DNA of 64,000 nt from Pseudaminobacter sp040049255 (GCF_040049255.1 NZ_JBDZDR010000008.1:1-64000), one strand, 5' to 3'; shown: positions 1 through 9,174, numbered from the stretch's first letter. The notes: generated from the letters alone by a model not told the origin. Program-made: numbers and translations.

Positions 1-150
1 CTCGCCGCGCTCGCCCCGGCCATGCCCGCCGGCCAGACCCTCGACGCCGGCCCCGCACTCGCCACCGTCACCCTCGCCGACCTCGCCGCCCGCCTCGCCG
101 GCAACGCCACACTCCCAAACCCCACACCTGGCGACTGCGAATTGTTCTGA
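1..150 (+). CDS. C-terminal end of an unrecognised protein (partial)
   Basis: An open frame enters from the left edge and stops at TGA after 49 codons. The visible tail is Ala/Leu-rich and ends in the residues GDCELF. Codons are almost all GC-ending, as in the real genes of the window, which supports coding. I do not recognise the family. The protein starts outside the window, so neither length nor function can be given. The next gene on this strand is more than 500 bases downstream, so it is probably not in the same transcript. Confidence 0.5.
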   Translation, partial: LAALAPAMPAGQTLDAGPALATVTLADLAARLAGNATLPNPTPGDCELF

Positions 151-655
151 AAGCAATGGTCGGGGGATATCGGCCCGAATACGGGGTGCCCTCTTAGTCT
201 ATCCTTGCTTCGGCGCGGATTGGCGCCTCGATTGGCCAAGCGTTATTAGCGGAGATGTAAGACGGCTAAGAGTTGCTGGCGCGGTCATGCAGAACTTGCA
301 TGTCCCGGCAAGACATTAATTACCGTTTAACTATTTGTTGTGTACGGTATAGTTCATTCGTTACCGTACATACAACGACTGACAGGTTCAGGCGGGAGGA
401 GATGCTGAACCGTGACGGCGCCTGCGCAGGCGAGCTTGCGCGCGAGGCTCCGCCCGCGTCGTCTCGCACGCGCGGCTGCGAATGTGTGCTGGGGGGGACT
501 GCGGCCCGCGAAGGGCGGGAACAGCATGTCTAAGCATATGCGGTACGAGCAGCCTCGCCAGGCAACTACGTAACATCGCATCAATACACGCAATTGCCCG
601 CTGGAGGGGGGACGCCTCGGCGTCAGATTGGCGGGCGCTCTGAAGGGGAAATTTG
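151..655. other. Intergenic region with inverted repeats, upstream of the chemoreceptor
   Basis: No convincing gene is seen here; the short frames in it have poor codon use. Bases 285-375 are noticeably AT-richer than the surroundings, as expected of a promoter region. The stretch holds an imperfect inverted repeat (337-376, listed separately) and a perfect 14-base palindrome CGCCTGCGCAGGCG at 419-432. A good Shine-Dalgarno sequence (AAGGGG, 643-648) closes the region just before the chemoreceptor start. Confidence 0.5.
337..376. promoter_or_regulatory. Imperfect inverted repeat, possible operator
   Basis: The left arm GTTGTGTACGGTA (337-349) pairs with TACCGTAC plus ACAAC (362-376), with a two-base bulge and a 12-base spacer. 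A third TACCGT lies at 321-326. The element sits in the AT-rich part of the gap before the chemoreceptor gene. A dimeric repressor site or an RNA hairpin would both fit; no known consensus was matched. Confidence 0.35.
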
Positions 656-2224
656 ATGACGGATTCGATACGACGCCAAAGCTCTTTGAACGAGCGTCTC
701 GACTTTATCGGGATGGATCACAAAGCGCGCGCAGCACTGACCAGGTTGCAGCCGATTCTCAAGCAGTCGCTCGGGCCAGCTCTGGCGTCTTTCTATGAAA
801 AGGTGAAGGCCACTGCCGAAACTAGAAAATTCTTCGGCAACGATGAGCATATGGCGGGCGCCAAGAGCCGTCAGGAACAGCATTGGCAGATTATCGCCGA
901 GGCCGATTACGACGACGACTATGTTAACGCCGTGCTCAAGATCGGGCAGACCCACGCGCGGATCGGCCTTGAACCGCGATGGTATATCGGCGGCTACGCG
1001 CTGGTGATAGAGCAACTGATCCACGCCATCGTGAAGGAGCAGTGGCCGAACCTTCTGCCGATCGGAAAGTCGCGATCCGAAAACGTCGCGGAGGCATTGT
1101 CGTGCCTGGTGAAGGCGGCCATGCTGGACATGGACCTGGCCATCTCCGTCTACCTGGAAACCCTTGACGAACAGCGCCGCAAGGCGGAGGAAGCCGGGCA
1201 CGCGGCCATCGAACAGGAGCGGGCCATGGTCGCCAACTCGATCGGTGTCGGCCTGGCCAGGCTTGCAGCCAAGGACCTGACTTACCGGATGGAAGCGGAG
1301 ATGCCCGAGGCCTATAGCCAGCTGCAGGGCGATTTCAACGCGGCCATCGAACAGCTCGAAGCCGCGATGCAGAGTGTCTCCGGCAGCACCAATGCAATCC
1401 AGTCGGGAACGCGGGAAATGCAGGCGGCGGCGGATGACCTGTCGCGCCGCACCGAGCAGCAGGCTGCAAGCCTCGAAGAGACGGCCGCCGCGCTGGACGA
1501 GATCACGGCGACCGTCAAGCTATCGGCCGAAGGGGCGACGCATGCGCGCAAGGTCGTGACGGCTGCCGACGAGGATGCCAAGCAGAGCGCCCTCATCGTG
1601 CGCCAGGCGGTGGAGGCCATGGACGAGATCACGACATCGGCGCGGCAGATCAGCCAGATCATCGGCGTCATCGACGAGATCGCCTTCCAGACCAACCTGC
1701 TTGCCCTCAACGCCGGCGTCGAGGCGGCGCGGGCCGGCGATGCCGGCCGCGGCTTTGCGGTGGTTGCCTCCGAGGTGCGTGCGCTGGCCCAGCGTTCGGC
1801 GGACGCGGCCAAGGAGATCAAGAGCCTGATCTCGGACTCAACCACCCGGGTCGAAAGCGGGGGCAAGCTGGTGGTGGAAACCGGCAAGTCGCTGGAGAGG
1901 ATTCTTGCGCAGGTGGCCGACATCAACAACGTCGTCACCCAGATAGCCGCCGGCGCGCAGGAACAGGCGGCTGGGCTCGACCAGGTCAACACGGCGATCA
2001 ACCACATGGACCAGGCGACGCAGCAGAATGCGGCAATGGTGGAGGAAACGACGGCCGCGACCCATTCCCTGTCGCAGGAGACCGAGCAACTCGCCGAACT
2101 GGTCGGGCAGTTCCATGTCGGCCGGTCCGGCAGCGATCATCTTCGCCGCGAGCTGAAGAAGGTCGCCCCCCATGCCTTCAGGCAGATGGGCCGGCACGCG
2201 CCTGTGGGGGCGGTTCCGGGCTGA
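656..2224 (+). CDS. Globin-coupled methyl-accepting chemotaxis protein (soluble, HemAT-like)
   Basis: This is a predicted cytoplasmic oxygen or redox chemoreceptor of 522 residues. Residues about 15-170 form a protoglobin sensor domain, with His100 in the segment KIGQTHARIGLEP as the likely proximal haem ligand. A HAMP-like linker (about 195-240) leads to an MCP signalling domain (about 245-485). The conserved hairpin tip, around residues 340-378, reads IDEIAFQTNLLALN then GRGFAVVASEVR. There is no transmembrane segment and no C-terminal receptor-tethering pentapeptide. I chose the ATG at 656, eight bases after AAGGGG, over an in-frame TTG one codon earlier. The gene converges with the following glycosyltransferase gene and appears monocistronic. 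Oxygen sensing is known for this family; the ligand here is inferred. Confidence 0.93.
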   Translation: MTDSIRRQSSLNERLDFIGMDHKARAALTRLQPILKQSLGPALASFYEKVKATAETRKFFGNDEHMAGAKSRQEQHWQIIAEADYDDDYVNAVLKIGQTHARIGLEPRWYIGGYALVIEQLIHAIVKEQWPNLLPIGKSRSENVAEALSCLVKAAMLDMDLAISVYLETLDEQRRKAEEAGHAAIEQERAMVANSIGVGLARLAAKDLTYRMEAEMPEAYSQLQGDFNAAIEQLEAAMQSVSGSTNAIQSGTREMQAAADDLSRRTEQQAASLEETAAALDEITATVKLSAEGATHARKVVTAADEDAKQSALIVRQAVEAMDEITTSARQISQIIGVIDEIAFQTNLLALNAGVEAARAGDAGRGFAVVASEVRALAQRSADAAKEIKSLISDSTTRVESGGKLVVETGKSLERILAQVADINNVVTQIAAGAQEQAAGLDQVNTAINHMDQATQQNAAMVEETTAATHSLSQETEQLAELVGQFHVGRSGSDHLRRELKKVAPHAFRQMGRHAPVGAVPG

Positions 2225-2256
2225 TGCACGGCTTGGCCCTGCTCGCCAGCACCTTT

Positions 2257-3516
2257 TCAATTCGCTCCTGAGGAGGCGGCGGCGCGTCTGCCTCGCGCCG
2301 CACGCTGCGCGAAAGCGATGTCCACCTGCATCATCAGCTTGAGGTAGCTCTCGGCGATGCTGCGCCAGGTGTAGCGCTGCGCCCGGGCCTTGCCGGCCTC
2401 GATCAGGCGCCGGCGCATGCCCGCATCCGACCGGATGAGGGCCACCGCTTCCGCCCATTCCTCGACGTCGTCGGGATCGGCGTACAGCGCAGCCTCGCCG
2501 CACACTTCCGGCAGGCACGGGGACGTCGACGCAACCACCGGGCATCCTGCCACCATGGCTTCAACCGCCGGCAAGCCGAAGCCCTCGATCCGTGAAGGAA
2601 ACAGGAAGCACAGCGCGCCGGTCAGCGCCTGCTTGAAATCGTCGTCGCTGATGCGCCCCAACAGGCGAAGGTTGGGTGGTGCCGGCTGGGTGACGGCGGC
2701 AATCGCCGCCGGATCGACCTCGCCGGCCATCCACAAATCCAGGCCCATGTCATCGAGCAGCGGTGCCAGGCGCAGGAGAAGATCGACATTCTTATATTTC
2801 TGGCTGCGCCCAAGGCAGAGCACGTAAGAGCGTTCCGGCGACGCCGCCAGGGTCGAGCGGGCAGCATCCCAGCGCGCGGCATGGTCGCTGCCGTTGTAGG
2901 TGACGGTGATCTTGTCGCTGCGCGCGATGCCATATTTTACGAGATGCAGCCTTGAGAGTTCCGAGACCGTGGTGATGCGGGCGGCACGGCGGCCGAGGAC
3001 GGGCAATATCAGGCGGTGGGCCCACCGGAACAGCCGGCCGTAGCTCTCCGGCATCAATCTGGTGTGCATGTCATGGACGCAGACGATATGCCGGGAAAGC
3101 GCGATGGGGGCGAGGTTGCAGAAGCTGAGCAGTCCCCCCGGCACGTGGCGCGGAAGCTGCGCCTGCACCCAGAATTGCGGTAGCCGCGGCGTCCTGAACT
3201 CCGGCACCACGCGCGTGCCTATGGCCCTGAGCGGCAACGACTCGTCGTTGCGCGGCGCGACCAGATCGAGCAACAGGCCGCGCGCGAGCGGATGGCCTTC
3301 GGCAATCAGGGCATCCAGCGCAAGCGTGACCTCGCGGGCGTAGCGCGCCACGCCGTTGGGGTTCAGGGTCACGAAGTCGCCATTGATCGTCCAGCACCGC
3401 TTGCGGTGTGCCGTGGTTTCTTCCTGCGCTGTGGCCGGGCCCGGCGCGGGATGCTCCGGCCCAGCATCGCGAAGCAGCGTTTCCATCGCCGGAACGTCGA
3501 TCGGTCCAATGCCCAT
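2257..3516 (-). CDS. Glycosyltransferase family 4
   Basis: A 419-residue GT-B fold transferase that would add one sugar from a nucleotide donor to a growing polysaccharide repeat on the cytoplasmic face of the membrane. The donor-binding half carries the EX7E motif in SRIEGFGLPAVEAM, followed by GCPVVAS. The N-terminal half contains NPNGVARY and the CVHDMHTR segment. The open frame extends 50 codons further upstream, but that part is Arg-rich. The ATG at 3516 has GAGGAG five bases before it and is the better start. It is clearly paralogous to the divergently transcribed gene next door (shared INGxF, GVxRYA and the IVCxHD segment). Sugar specificity cannot be read from sequence. Confidence 0.9.
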   Translation of the reverse strand: MGIGPIDVPAMETLLRDAGPEHPAPGPATAQEETTAHRKRCWTINGDFVTLNPNGVARYAREVTLALDALIAEGHPLARGLLLDLVAPRNDESLPLRAIGTRVVPEFRTPRLPQFWVQAQLPRHVPGGLLSFCNLAPIALSRHIVCVHDMHTRLMPESYGRLFRWAHRLILPVLGRRAARITTVSELSRLHLVKYGIARSDKITVTYNGSDHAARWDAARSTLAASPERSYVLCLGRSQKYKNVDLLLRLAPLLDDMGLDLWMAGEVDPAAIAAVTQPAPPNLRLLGRISDDDFKQALTGALCFLFPSRIEGFGLPAVEAMVAGCPVVASTSPCLPEVCGEAALYADPDDVEEWAEAVALIRSDAGMRRRLIEAGKARAQRYTWRSIAESYLKLMMQVDIAFAQRAARGRRAAASSGAN

Positions 3517-3743
3517 TGCAACTCCTCGGAGCAGACCGCTTGCCGGCCCTTGTGTTCGGCGAATCCTAGCATTCCGGGTAATCGGGCGGAGCCTCGCCCG
3601 TTGGGCGTAGGCGTGTACTGCTTTGGCGTGGCGGACGGAGACGCGTCCGCGGGTCGCCTGTCCCAATTGTCGAAATGACCCGGCGGACGCCGAGAGGCAG
3701 ATTGGGCGCTCGAAGTCGGCCGCAACGAAACGACGAGCAAGCG

Positions 3744-4871
3744 ATGGGACGGCACTGGGCCATTAACGGCCGCTTCCTCACACAGCCCGTGACGGGGGTC
3801 CAGCGCTATGCGAGCCAGATCGTGCGCGGGCTGGACGGGCTTCTCGCTTCGGGGCGGCACGAGGGCGATCTCGAGGTCGAGCTGCTGGTGCCGCCCGGTA
3901 CGGACGTTTTCCTGCCGCTGTCGGCCATCGGCGTCCGCAGCATCGGGCGTTTTGGCGGGCATGCCTGGGAACAGGCGGTCCTGCCCGCCAATGTCCGGGG
4001 TGGCCTGCTCAGCCTCTGCAATACGGGCCCTGTGGCGCTCCGCAAGCAGATCGTCTGCATCCACGATGCCAATACCCGCAATTTTCCGCAGAGCTATTCG
4101 CCCGCGTTTCGGGCGCTCTACAGGGGTCTGGCGCCCACACTCGGCCGTGTTGCCGAAAGGGTTTCGACCGTGTCGCACTATTCCGCTCAAGAATTGCAGC
4201 GGCACGGCATCTGCCGGCTCGACAAGATCTTCGTGGCGCCCAATGGGCATGAACATGCGCTGCAATGGAAGCCCGAGCATTCGCCGGCAACCCGGATGCT
4301 GGCCGGCCGGGACACCATTGTCGTGATGGGCAGCTCTGCGCCGCACAAGAACCTGGAACTGATCGTCGGCATGGCCGACGAACTCGCCGCCTGCGGCTTC
4401 GACGTTGCCGTCGTCGGAATGGCAGATCCGCGCGTGTTCAACGGCTCCGTGGCACGCAAGGCTGCCGCGAACCTTCACTGGCTGGGCCGGCTTTCGGACG
4501 AGGAAATCGCGGCGCTCCTGCAGGATTGTCTTTGTCTTGCCTTCCCCTCCTTTGAGGAGGGCTTCGGCTTGCCTCCGCTGGAGGCGATGGCGCTGGGCTG
4601 TCCCGTCGTGGTTTCCGACCGGGCCAGCCTTCCGGAGATCTGCTCGGACGCGGCCCTCTATGCCGCGCCGGACAACGCTGATGCGTGGCTTGCGCATTTC
4701 ATTCGCCTCCGCGCTTCGCCCGCCTTGCGCTCGGCCATGATCGCGACTGGCACAACGAGGGCTTCCCGCTACAGCTGGCGGACTTCGGCCGAAATCTACC
4801 TGGCGGCGATGGCACGCTCGGATGGCGTTTTGCCGGAACATGCCGACAGGGCACCCGAAGCGGTTACATGA
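3744..4871 (+). CDS. Glycosyltransferase family 4 (paralogue of the divergent neighbour)
   Basis: A 375-residue GT-B glycosyltransferase for polysaccharide assembly. The start of the fold reads HWAINGRFL and TGVQRYASQI; the EX7E motif lies in FEEGFGLPPLEAM near residues 270-282, followed by GCPVVVSDR. The frame is open back to an ATG at 3675, but those 23 residues are Arg-rich and neither ATG has a clear ribosome site. I prefer 3744 because the domain starts directly after it. The last eight bases overlap tail to tail with the next gene on the opposite strand (TGA at 4869-4871 against TAA at 4866-4864). Divergence from the paralogue at 3516 suggests a shared promoter region. Confidence 0.87.
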   Translation: MGRHWAINGRFLTQPVTGVQRYASQIVRGLDGLLASGRHEGDLEVELLVPPGTDVFLPLSAIGVRSIGRFGGHAWEQAVLPANVRGGLLSLCNTGPVALRKQIVCIHDANTRNFPQSYSPAFRALYRGLAPTLGRVAERVSTVSHYSAQELQRHGICRLDKIFVAPNGHEHALQWKPEHSPATRMLAGRDTIVVMGSSAPHKNLELIVGMADELAACGFDVAVVGMADPRVFNGSVARKAAANLHWLGRLSDEEIAALLQDCLCLAFPSFEEGFGLPPLEAMALGCPVVVSDRASLPEICSDAALYAAPDNADAWLAHFIRLRASPALRSAMIATGTTRASRYSWRTSAEIYLAAMARSDGVLPEHADRAPEAVT

Positions 4872-6087
4872 TCGCGTGGGCGGCCTGCACCCGCCGCACG
4901 GCATCCAGGATTTCGCGGTCGAAACGCTCTTCCGAGAACCGTGTGGCGTTCTCCCGGCAGGCAAGCGGGGCGATAGCCGCCTGGTGTGCCTCGAAATGAT
5001 CCACGGCATCCTTGAGGGCCTCGGGCGTCTGCCGGCCGAAGAGAATCCCCGTCGGGCGGGCGGCGACGCCGAGTTGCCGCACTATATCGGCAGCGCCTCC
5101 GCGCCCGAAGGCAATCAGCGGCGTGCCGCAGGCTTGCGCCTCCGCCAGCGCGATGCCGAAATCCTCGCAACCGGCAAAGACCATCGCTTTCGATCGCGCC
5201 ACGGTCTCCACATAGTCCTTGCGGGGAAGGTAGCCGGCGAAGGTTACGTTTGGCCCCGCGAGCGCGCGCAGCCGTGACGACTGCTGGCCTTCGCCCACCA
5301 CCACCAGACGCCGCGACGGCATCTGGTTGAAGGCCTGGATGACAAGGTCGGTTCGCTTGTAGGGCGCGAGGAAGGAGGCGGAGACATAATAGTCGTCCTT
5401 TTCCTCGACGCAGGTCAGCTCACCCACCGGCACCGGAGGAAACACGACCTGCGCGTCGCGGCCGTAGATGCGCCTGATCCTCGCCCGGACGTAATTTGAA
5501 TTCGCCAGCATCAGGTCGGGGCCGTGCGCCGTGCGCGTGTCCCACATCCTCAGCTGATGAATGAAGTAGCGGTACAGAAGCCCTATCGGCCCGAAGCCGA
5601 GCCGACCCTGTTCCAAATAGGAGAATTGCTCGTCCCAGGCGTAGCGCACGGGGCTGTGCACATAGCAGAGATGCGGCTGGTCGGGCCGGGTGATGACCCC
5701 GCGAGCGAATGCCGCCGAAGAGGATATGACCGCGTCATAGCCGGTCACGTCGAACTGCTCGATCAGGAACGGGCACAGGAAGAACAGCGAACGATAGTAT
5801 TTTTGCACCAACGGCAGGGCGTTGGCCGCCGACGTATGAAACTCGACGCCGCGGAAATATTCCTGCTTCACCTCGGCAGGCAGGAAGTCGAACAGGGTGA
5901 AGATTTCCGCATTCTCGAATTGCCCACAGATCCGCGCCAGCACACGCTCACCGCCGCGGAAGGTGGGGCACCAGTCATGGACGACGGCTATCCTGCTGCT
6001 GCGGTCGGCGGGCTCGGCCTGCCGCGCTTGCGGCAGGTCGCCGATCTCGTGAACTGTACCGATCACGGCGGGGTTTGCATGACGCAT
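4864..6087 (-). CDS. Glycosyltransferase family 4 (WbaZ-like, probable mannosyltransferase)
   Basis: A 407-residue GT4 enzyme. The N-terminal domain begins near residue 31 with IAVVHDWCPTFRGGERVL, a hallmark of WbaZ-type transferases of O-antigen and exopolysaccharide loci. The donor-binding motif is EDFGIALAE (Glu308 and Glu316), followed by GTPLIAFGRGG. The start has AGGA six bases upstream. A mannosyl donor would agree with the GDP-mannose synthase gene later in the locus, but that is inference. The gene is divergent from the GT2 gene at 6341 and overlaps the preceding gene at its 3' end by eight bases. Confidence 0.9.
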   Translation of the reverse strand: MRHANPAVIGTVHEIGDLPQARQAEPADRSSRIAVVHDWCPTFRGGERVLARICGQFENAEIFTLFDFLPAEVKQEYFRGVEFHTSAANALPLVQKYYRSLFFLCPFLIEQFDVTGYDAVISSSAAFARGVITRPDQPHLCYVHSPVRYAWDEQFSYLEQGRLGFGPIGLLYRYFIHQLRMWDTRTAHGPDLMLANSNYVRARIRRIYGRDAQVVFPPVPVGELTCVEEKDDYYVSASFLAPYKRTDLVIQAFNQMPSRRLVVVGEGQQSSRLRALAGPNVTFAGYLPRKDYVETVARSKAMVFAGCEDFGIALAEAQACGTPLIAFGRGGAADIVRQLGVAARPTGILFGRQTPEALKDAVDHFEAHQAAIAPLACRENATRFSEERFDREILDAVRRVQAAHAIM

Positions 6088-6340
6088 GATGGGTCCTGGT
6101 TGCGGCAGCGACGTGTCGACGTGCCGGACAGTCTCGGTTTGCGCTCATTGTGCTTGCAAGCTCTCCTAAGGGCGGCGGCACCGGTGCCGCGAGCGGTCGT
6201 CTAAGCTTATGGGTGACGGGGCTACCCCGATGGAACAATGGCCAAAAGCGTGCGTGGCCGGGGAAACGACCGCCCCTTGCGCTTGCTGTAGCATGCCCGC
6301 CAGCGCTCCAGAGTAAGGGGCTGTGCGACGAGGCGGGCGC

Positions 6341-7225
6341 GTGCAGAAACTCGCGGTCATCATTCCCACGCTCGGTCGCAGCGGACAGGTCGCCCGTCTG
6401 CTCGACTATCTGGGACACCAGCAGCGGCTTCCCGACGAGGCGATCGTGGCAGCCCCCGACGCCACGCATGTCGAACTGCCGGAAAAATGCCGCTTCCCTG
6501 TTTCGCTGGCACTCGGGAAGAAGGGCCTGACGGCGCAGCGCAACCACGCGCTGGAATCCGCCCTCGACCGGTTCGATGTCGTGACCTTCTTCGATGACGA
6601 TTTTGTTCCCGCCGATGACTACCTTCGCCGCATCGAACACGCCTTCGCGCGCAACGACGACTGGGCGGTGGTGATGGGGCGCGTGGTGGGCGACGGCGCC
6701 ACCAATGCCGGACTTACGTGGCAGGATGCCGAAGCAGCACTCTCCGCCTCTGCCATCGATAGGTATCCGGGTCCCGAGGTCGTCGACCATGTCGGGGCCT
6801 ATGGCTGCAACATGTCGATCCGCACGCGTCTCATCGGCGACCTTCGCTTCGACGAGCGGCTAGTGCTCTATGGCTGGCAAGAGGACATAGATTTTACCAG
6901 CCAGTTGCGGGCGCGCGGCCGTGTCGTGTGCGTCTCCGGTATCCGAGGCGTCCATCTCGGGCTCAAGTCGGGGCGGGTGAGCGGCGAGCGACTCGGCTAT
7001 TCGCAGATAGCCAACCCGATCTACCTGATCCGCAAGGGGACCGTTCCGGCCGGCTTCGCGCTTTCGCTGATGGGACGCAACATCGCCGCCAACCTCGCGC
7101 GCAGTCTCTGGCCCGAACCCTATGTCGACCGGCGCGGCCGGCTGCGCGGCAACCTGCTGGCGATCGCCCACCTGCTGAAGGGACGGGTCGAGCCGGAATA
7201 CGTTCTTGAAATCCAGAGTGGGTAG
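6341..7225 (+). CDS. Glycosyltransferase family 2
   Basis: An inverting GT-A transferase of about 294 residues. The N-terminus reads KLAVIIPTLGRS, the nucleotide-binding start of the fold. The metal-binding acidic triad is FFDDDFVPADD (Asp85-87), and a later YGWQEDIDF segment supplies the catalytic acidic pair typical of GT2. The frame opens at a GTG at 6323, but that codon lies only two bases after GGGG. The GTG at 6341 has GAGG seven bases upstream and gives the usual short GT2 N-terminus. The export-protein gene follows after five bases, so the two are surely cotranscribed. Confidence 0.88.
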   Translation: MQKLAVIIPTLGRSGQVARLLDYLGHQQRLPDEAIVAAPDATHVELPEKCRFPVSLALGKKGLTAQRNHALESALDRFDVVTFFDDDFVPADDYLRRIEHAFARNDDWAVVMGRVVGDGATNAGLTWQDAEAALSASAIDRYPGPEVVDHVGAYGCNMSIRTRLIGDLRFDERLVLYGWQEDIDFTSQLRARGRVVCVSGIRGVHLGLKSGRVSGERLGYSQIANPIYLIRKGTVPAGFALSLMGRNIAANLARSLWPEPYVDRRGRLRGNLLAIAHLLKGRVEPEYVLEIQSG

Positions 7226-7230
7226 ACGAG

Positions 7231-8622
7231 ATGACGAGCAAGTCGCAGCCTTCGATCCGGTTCTCCCGGAGCTTCACCGGCCATTTCCATGCGTTTCGTT
7301 ACGCCTTGGCGGGCGCATTGTTGCTGGCTTCTGCCGCAGCCGACCTGCGCAGCGCGACGGCAGCAGAATACCTTCTCGGCCCGCAAGACAAGCTGCGCCT
7401 CAAGATCTACGAATGGCGCGCGTCGCGGGACGTCATCTTCGAATGGACCGCGCTTAACGACCAGTTCGTGGTCGGGGCAAATGGCTCCCTGTTCCTTCCG
7501 TTCATCGGCGAAGTGCGGGCCGAGGGCGTAGCCCCTGGCGACCTCGCCAGGGAGATCGGCGAACGCCTGATGCGGCACATGGGGCTGGGGCGGCAGCCGG
7601 ACGTGGCGGTGGAGGTGGTCCAGTTTCGCCCTTTCTATATTGTCGGCCACGTCACGCAGTCGGGCGAGTTTCCCTACCGGCCGGGAATGACAGTGCTGCA
7701 GGCTGTCGGAATTGCCGGCGGGCTGAGGACGCGAGAGGAAAGCATAGCCAGGCTCGAGCGCGAGGTGATCGCCGGCCGTGGCGAGGTCAGTGTGCTCGCC
7801 CTCACCAATATCAGCCTCCAGGTTCGCAAGGCGCGGCTCGAGGCCGAAGCCAAGGGGGAGGACAGCATCACTTTCCCGCCAGCCCTGAGCGGGCGCAGCG
7901 CCGACGGCACCGTAAAACTGATGATGGAGCAGGAGCAGGCCGTCTTCAAGGCACGCCGCCAGGGGCGGGACACCCAACTGCGTTCCCTGGCGCAGCTGAG
8001 GGATTTCCTCGAGAAGGAGATCGTCACACTGCAGGCGCAGCTGGCATTCAGCGACAAGCAGATAGAGCTTGTCCAGAAGGAGCTGCGGGGCGTGTCAACA
8101 CTGGTCAAGGAAGGGCTGGCGGCCGCTCCGCGCGAAATGTTGCTGGAGCGCACGCTGGCCCAGATCCAGAGCGAGAGGTTGAGCACCGAGACCTCGCTTC
8201 TGCGCGCCAGACAGGAAATAAGCCGCACGGAAATATCTGCCCTCGAGCTTCGCAACCATTACGACAATGAGGTGGCCGAGGCGTTGCGCGAGACCCAGGG
8301 ACTACTCAACGAGATCGCCAGCAAGGGCGACACCGCTGTGCAACTGCTGCATGAATCCGAAATCTCGGCGCCGCGGTTGCTGGCATCGCGCGCCGCCGCC
8401 GCGAGGGCCCAGCCGACCTACAGCATCATTCGCAGATCGGAAGGCGGCGAGACAAGACAGATTGCCGCCACCGAAACCACGGAAGTGGAGCCGGGCGACA
8501 CGATAAAGGTCGAGATGCCGTTGCCGACGTCGCTGGAGGATACGGATATCTCACGCAGCGGATGGTCGGCGCTTACCTCGTCCGAAGAAAACCTGCCCAA
8601 GGAACAGTCAGGAACGAACTGA
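7231..8622 (+). CDS. Polysaccharide export periplasmic/outer-membrane protein (ExoF/Wza family)
   Basis: A 463-residue export protein. A signal sequence spans about residues 20-45, with the hydrophobic run YALAGALLLASAAA. The polysaccharide-export domain begins at EYLLGPQDKLRLKIYEW (46 onwards), and an SLBB-like segment follows at FYIVGHVTQSGEFPYRPGMT (about 136-153). Residues about 215-360 are rich in heptads and probably form a long periplasmic coiled coil, as in rhizobial ExoF. It would work with an ExoP-type partner to move polymer across the envelope. No lipobox cysteine is visible, so unlike classical Wza it may not be a lipoprotein. It is cotranscribed with the preceding GT2 gene. Confidence 0.88.
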   Translation: MTSKSQPSIRFSRSFTGHFHAFRYALAGALLLASAAADLRSATAAEYLLGPQDKLRLKIYEWRASRDVIFEWTALNDQFVVGANGSLFLPFIGEVRAEGVAPGDLAREIGERLMRHMGLGRQPDVAVEVVQFRPFYIVGHVTQSGEFPYRPGMTVLQAVGIAGGLRTREESIARLEREVIAGRGEVSVLALTNISLQVRKARLEAEAKGEDSITFPPALSGRSADGTVKLMMEQEQAVFKARRQGRDTQLRSLAQLRDFLEKEIVTLQAQLAFSDKQIELVQKELRGVSTLVKEGLAAAPREMLLERTLAQIQSERLSTETSLLRARQEISRTEISALELRNHYDNEVAEALRETQGLLNEIASKGDTAVQLLHESEISAPRLLASRAAAARAQPTYSIIRRSEGGETRQIAATETTEVEPGDTIKVEMPLPTSLEDTDISRSGWSALTSSEENLPKEQSGTN

Positions 8623-8829
8623 TCCGGGTCCTTGCCGGGAATGCCGGCGCGGTGGCGGAAAGGCCTGCCAGCCCGCGAACCGCGTTTGCGATTGCCCCTT
8701 CCCGTGAGCACAGTCGCCGACCCGGCCGGCAGCGCCGACTATCCTTTTGCACAGCTAATCGAGAGGGAGGGGGAAGCCGCCAAAGGCCAGTTGTTGTAAA
8801 GGTGAGCGAGACAGCAAAGGGAGATCTTC

Positions 8830-9174
8830 ATGCTCCTGGCCGTTTTCGCCCTGCTGGCAGCAGGCATCCTTCTGGGACTGTACTACAAGGCGCCGGCCCT
8901 GCTGGCTGCCACGGCCCTCGTCGTCATCGGCGCCCTTGCCTGGAACATGCTCAGTCGTGAGAACGCCCTGTCCGGCGGGATGATCGTGGCTCTGGTGCTG
9001 GTTCTCCAGGCAGGCTATCTGGCCGGCCTCTGGCTGATCCTCGCCATCAGGCGTTCCGCCGACCAGCGTTCGTCGGGCGGTTCCGGGCGCGGGCACGCAA
9101 GTTCAGGATGCCCGATCGAACCTCATGACCGCAAAGACGGTGCGTGCCAGAATGACCAGATCGCTCCACAATGA
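8830..9174 (+). CDS. Small membrane protein, function unknown
   Basis: A predicted 114-residue protein with about three hydrophobic segments: LLAVFALLAAGILLGLYY, a second near residues 23-40, and IVALVLVLQAGYLAGLWLIL. A charged, Gly/Ser-rich tail follows. A good ribosome site (AAGGGAG, six bases before ATG) supports translation, and the gene follows the export-protein gene on the same strand. The last 72 bases run antisense into the coding end of the sugar transferase, which is unusual and may shape the odd C-terminus. I do not recognise a family; a role in polysaccharide export is suggested only by position. Confidence 0.6.
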   Translation: MLLAVFALLAAGILLGLYYKAPALLAATALVVIGALAWNMLSRENALSGGMIVALVLVLQAGYLAGLWLILAIRRSADQRSSGGSGRGHASSGCPIEPHDRKDGACQNDQIAPQ

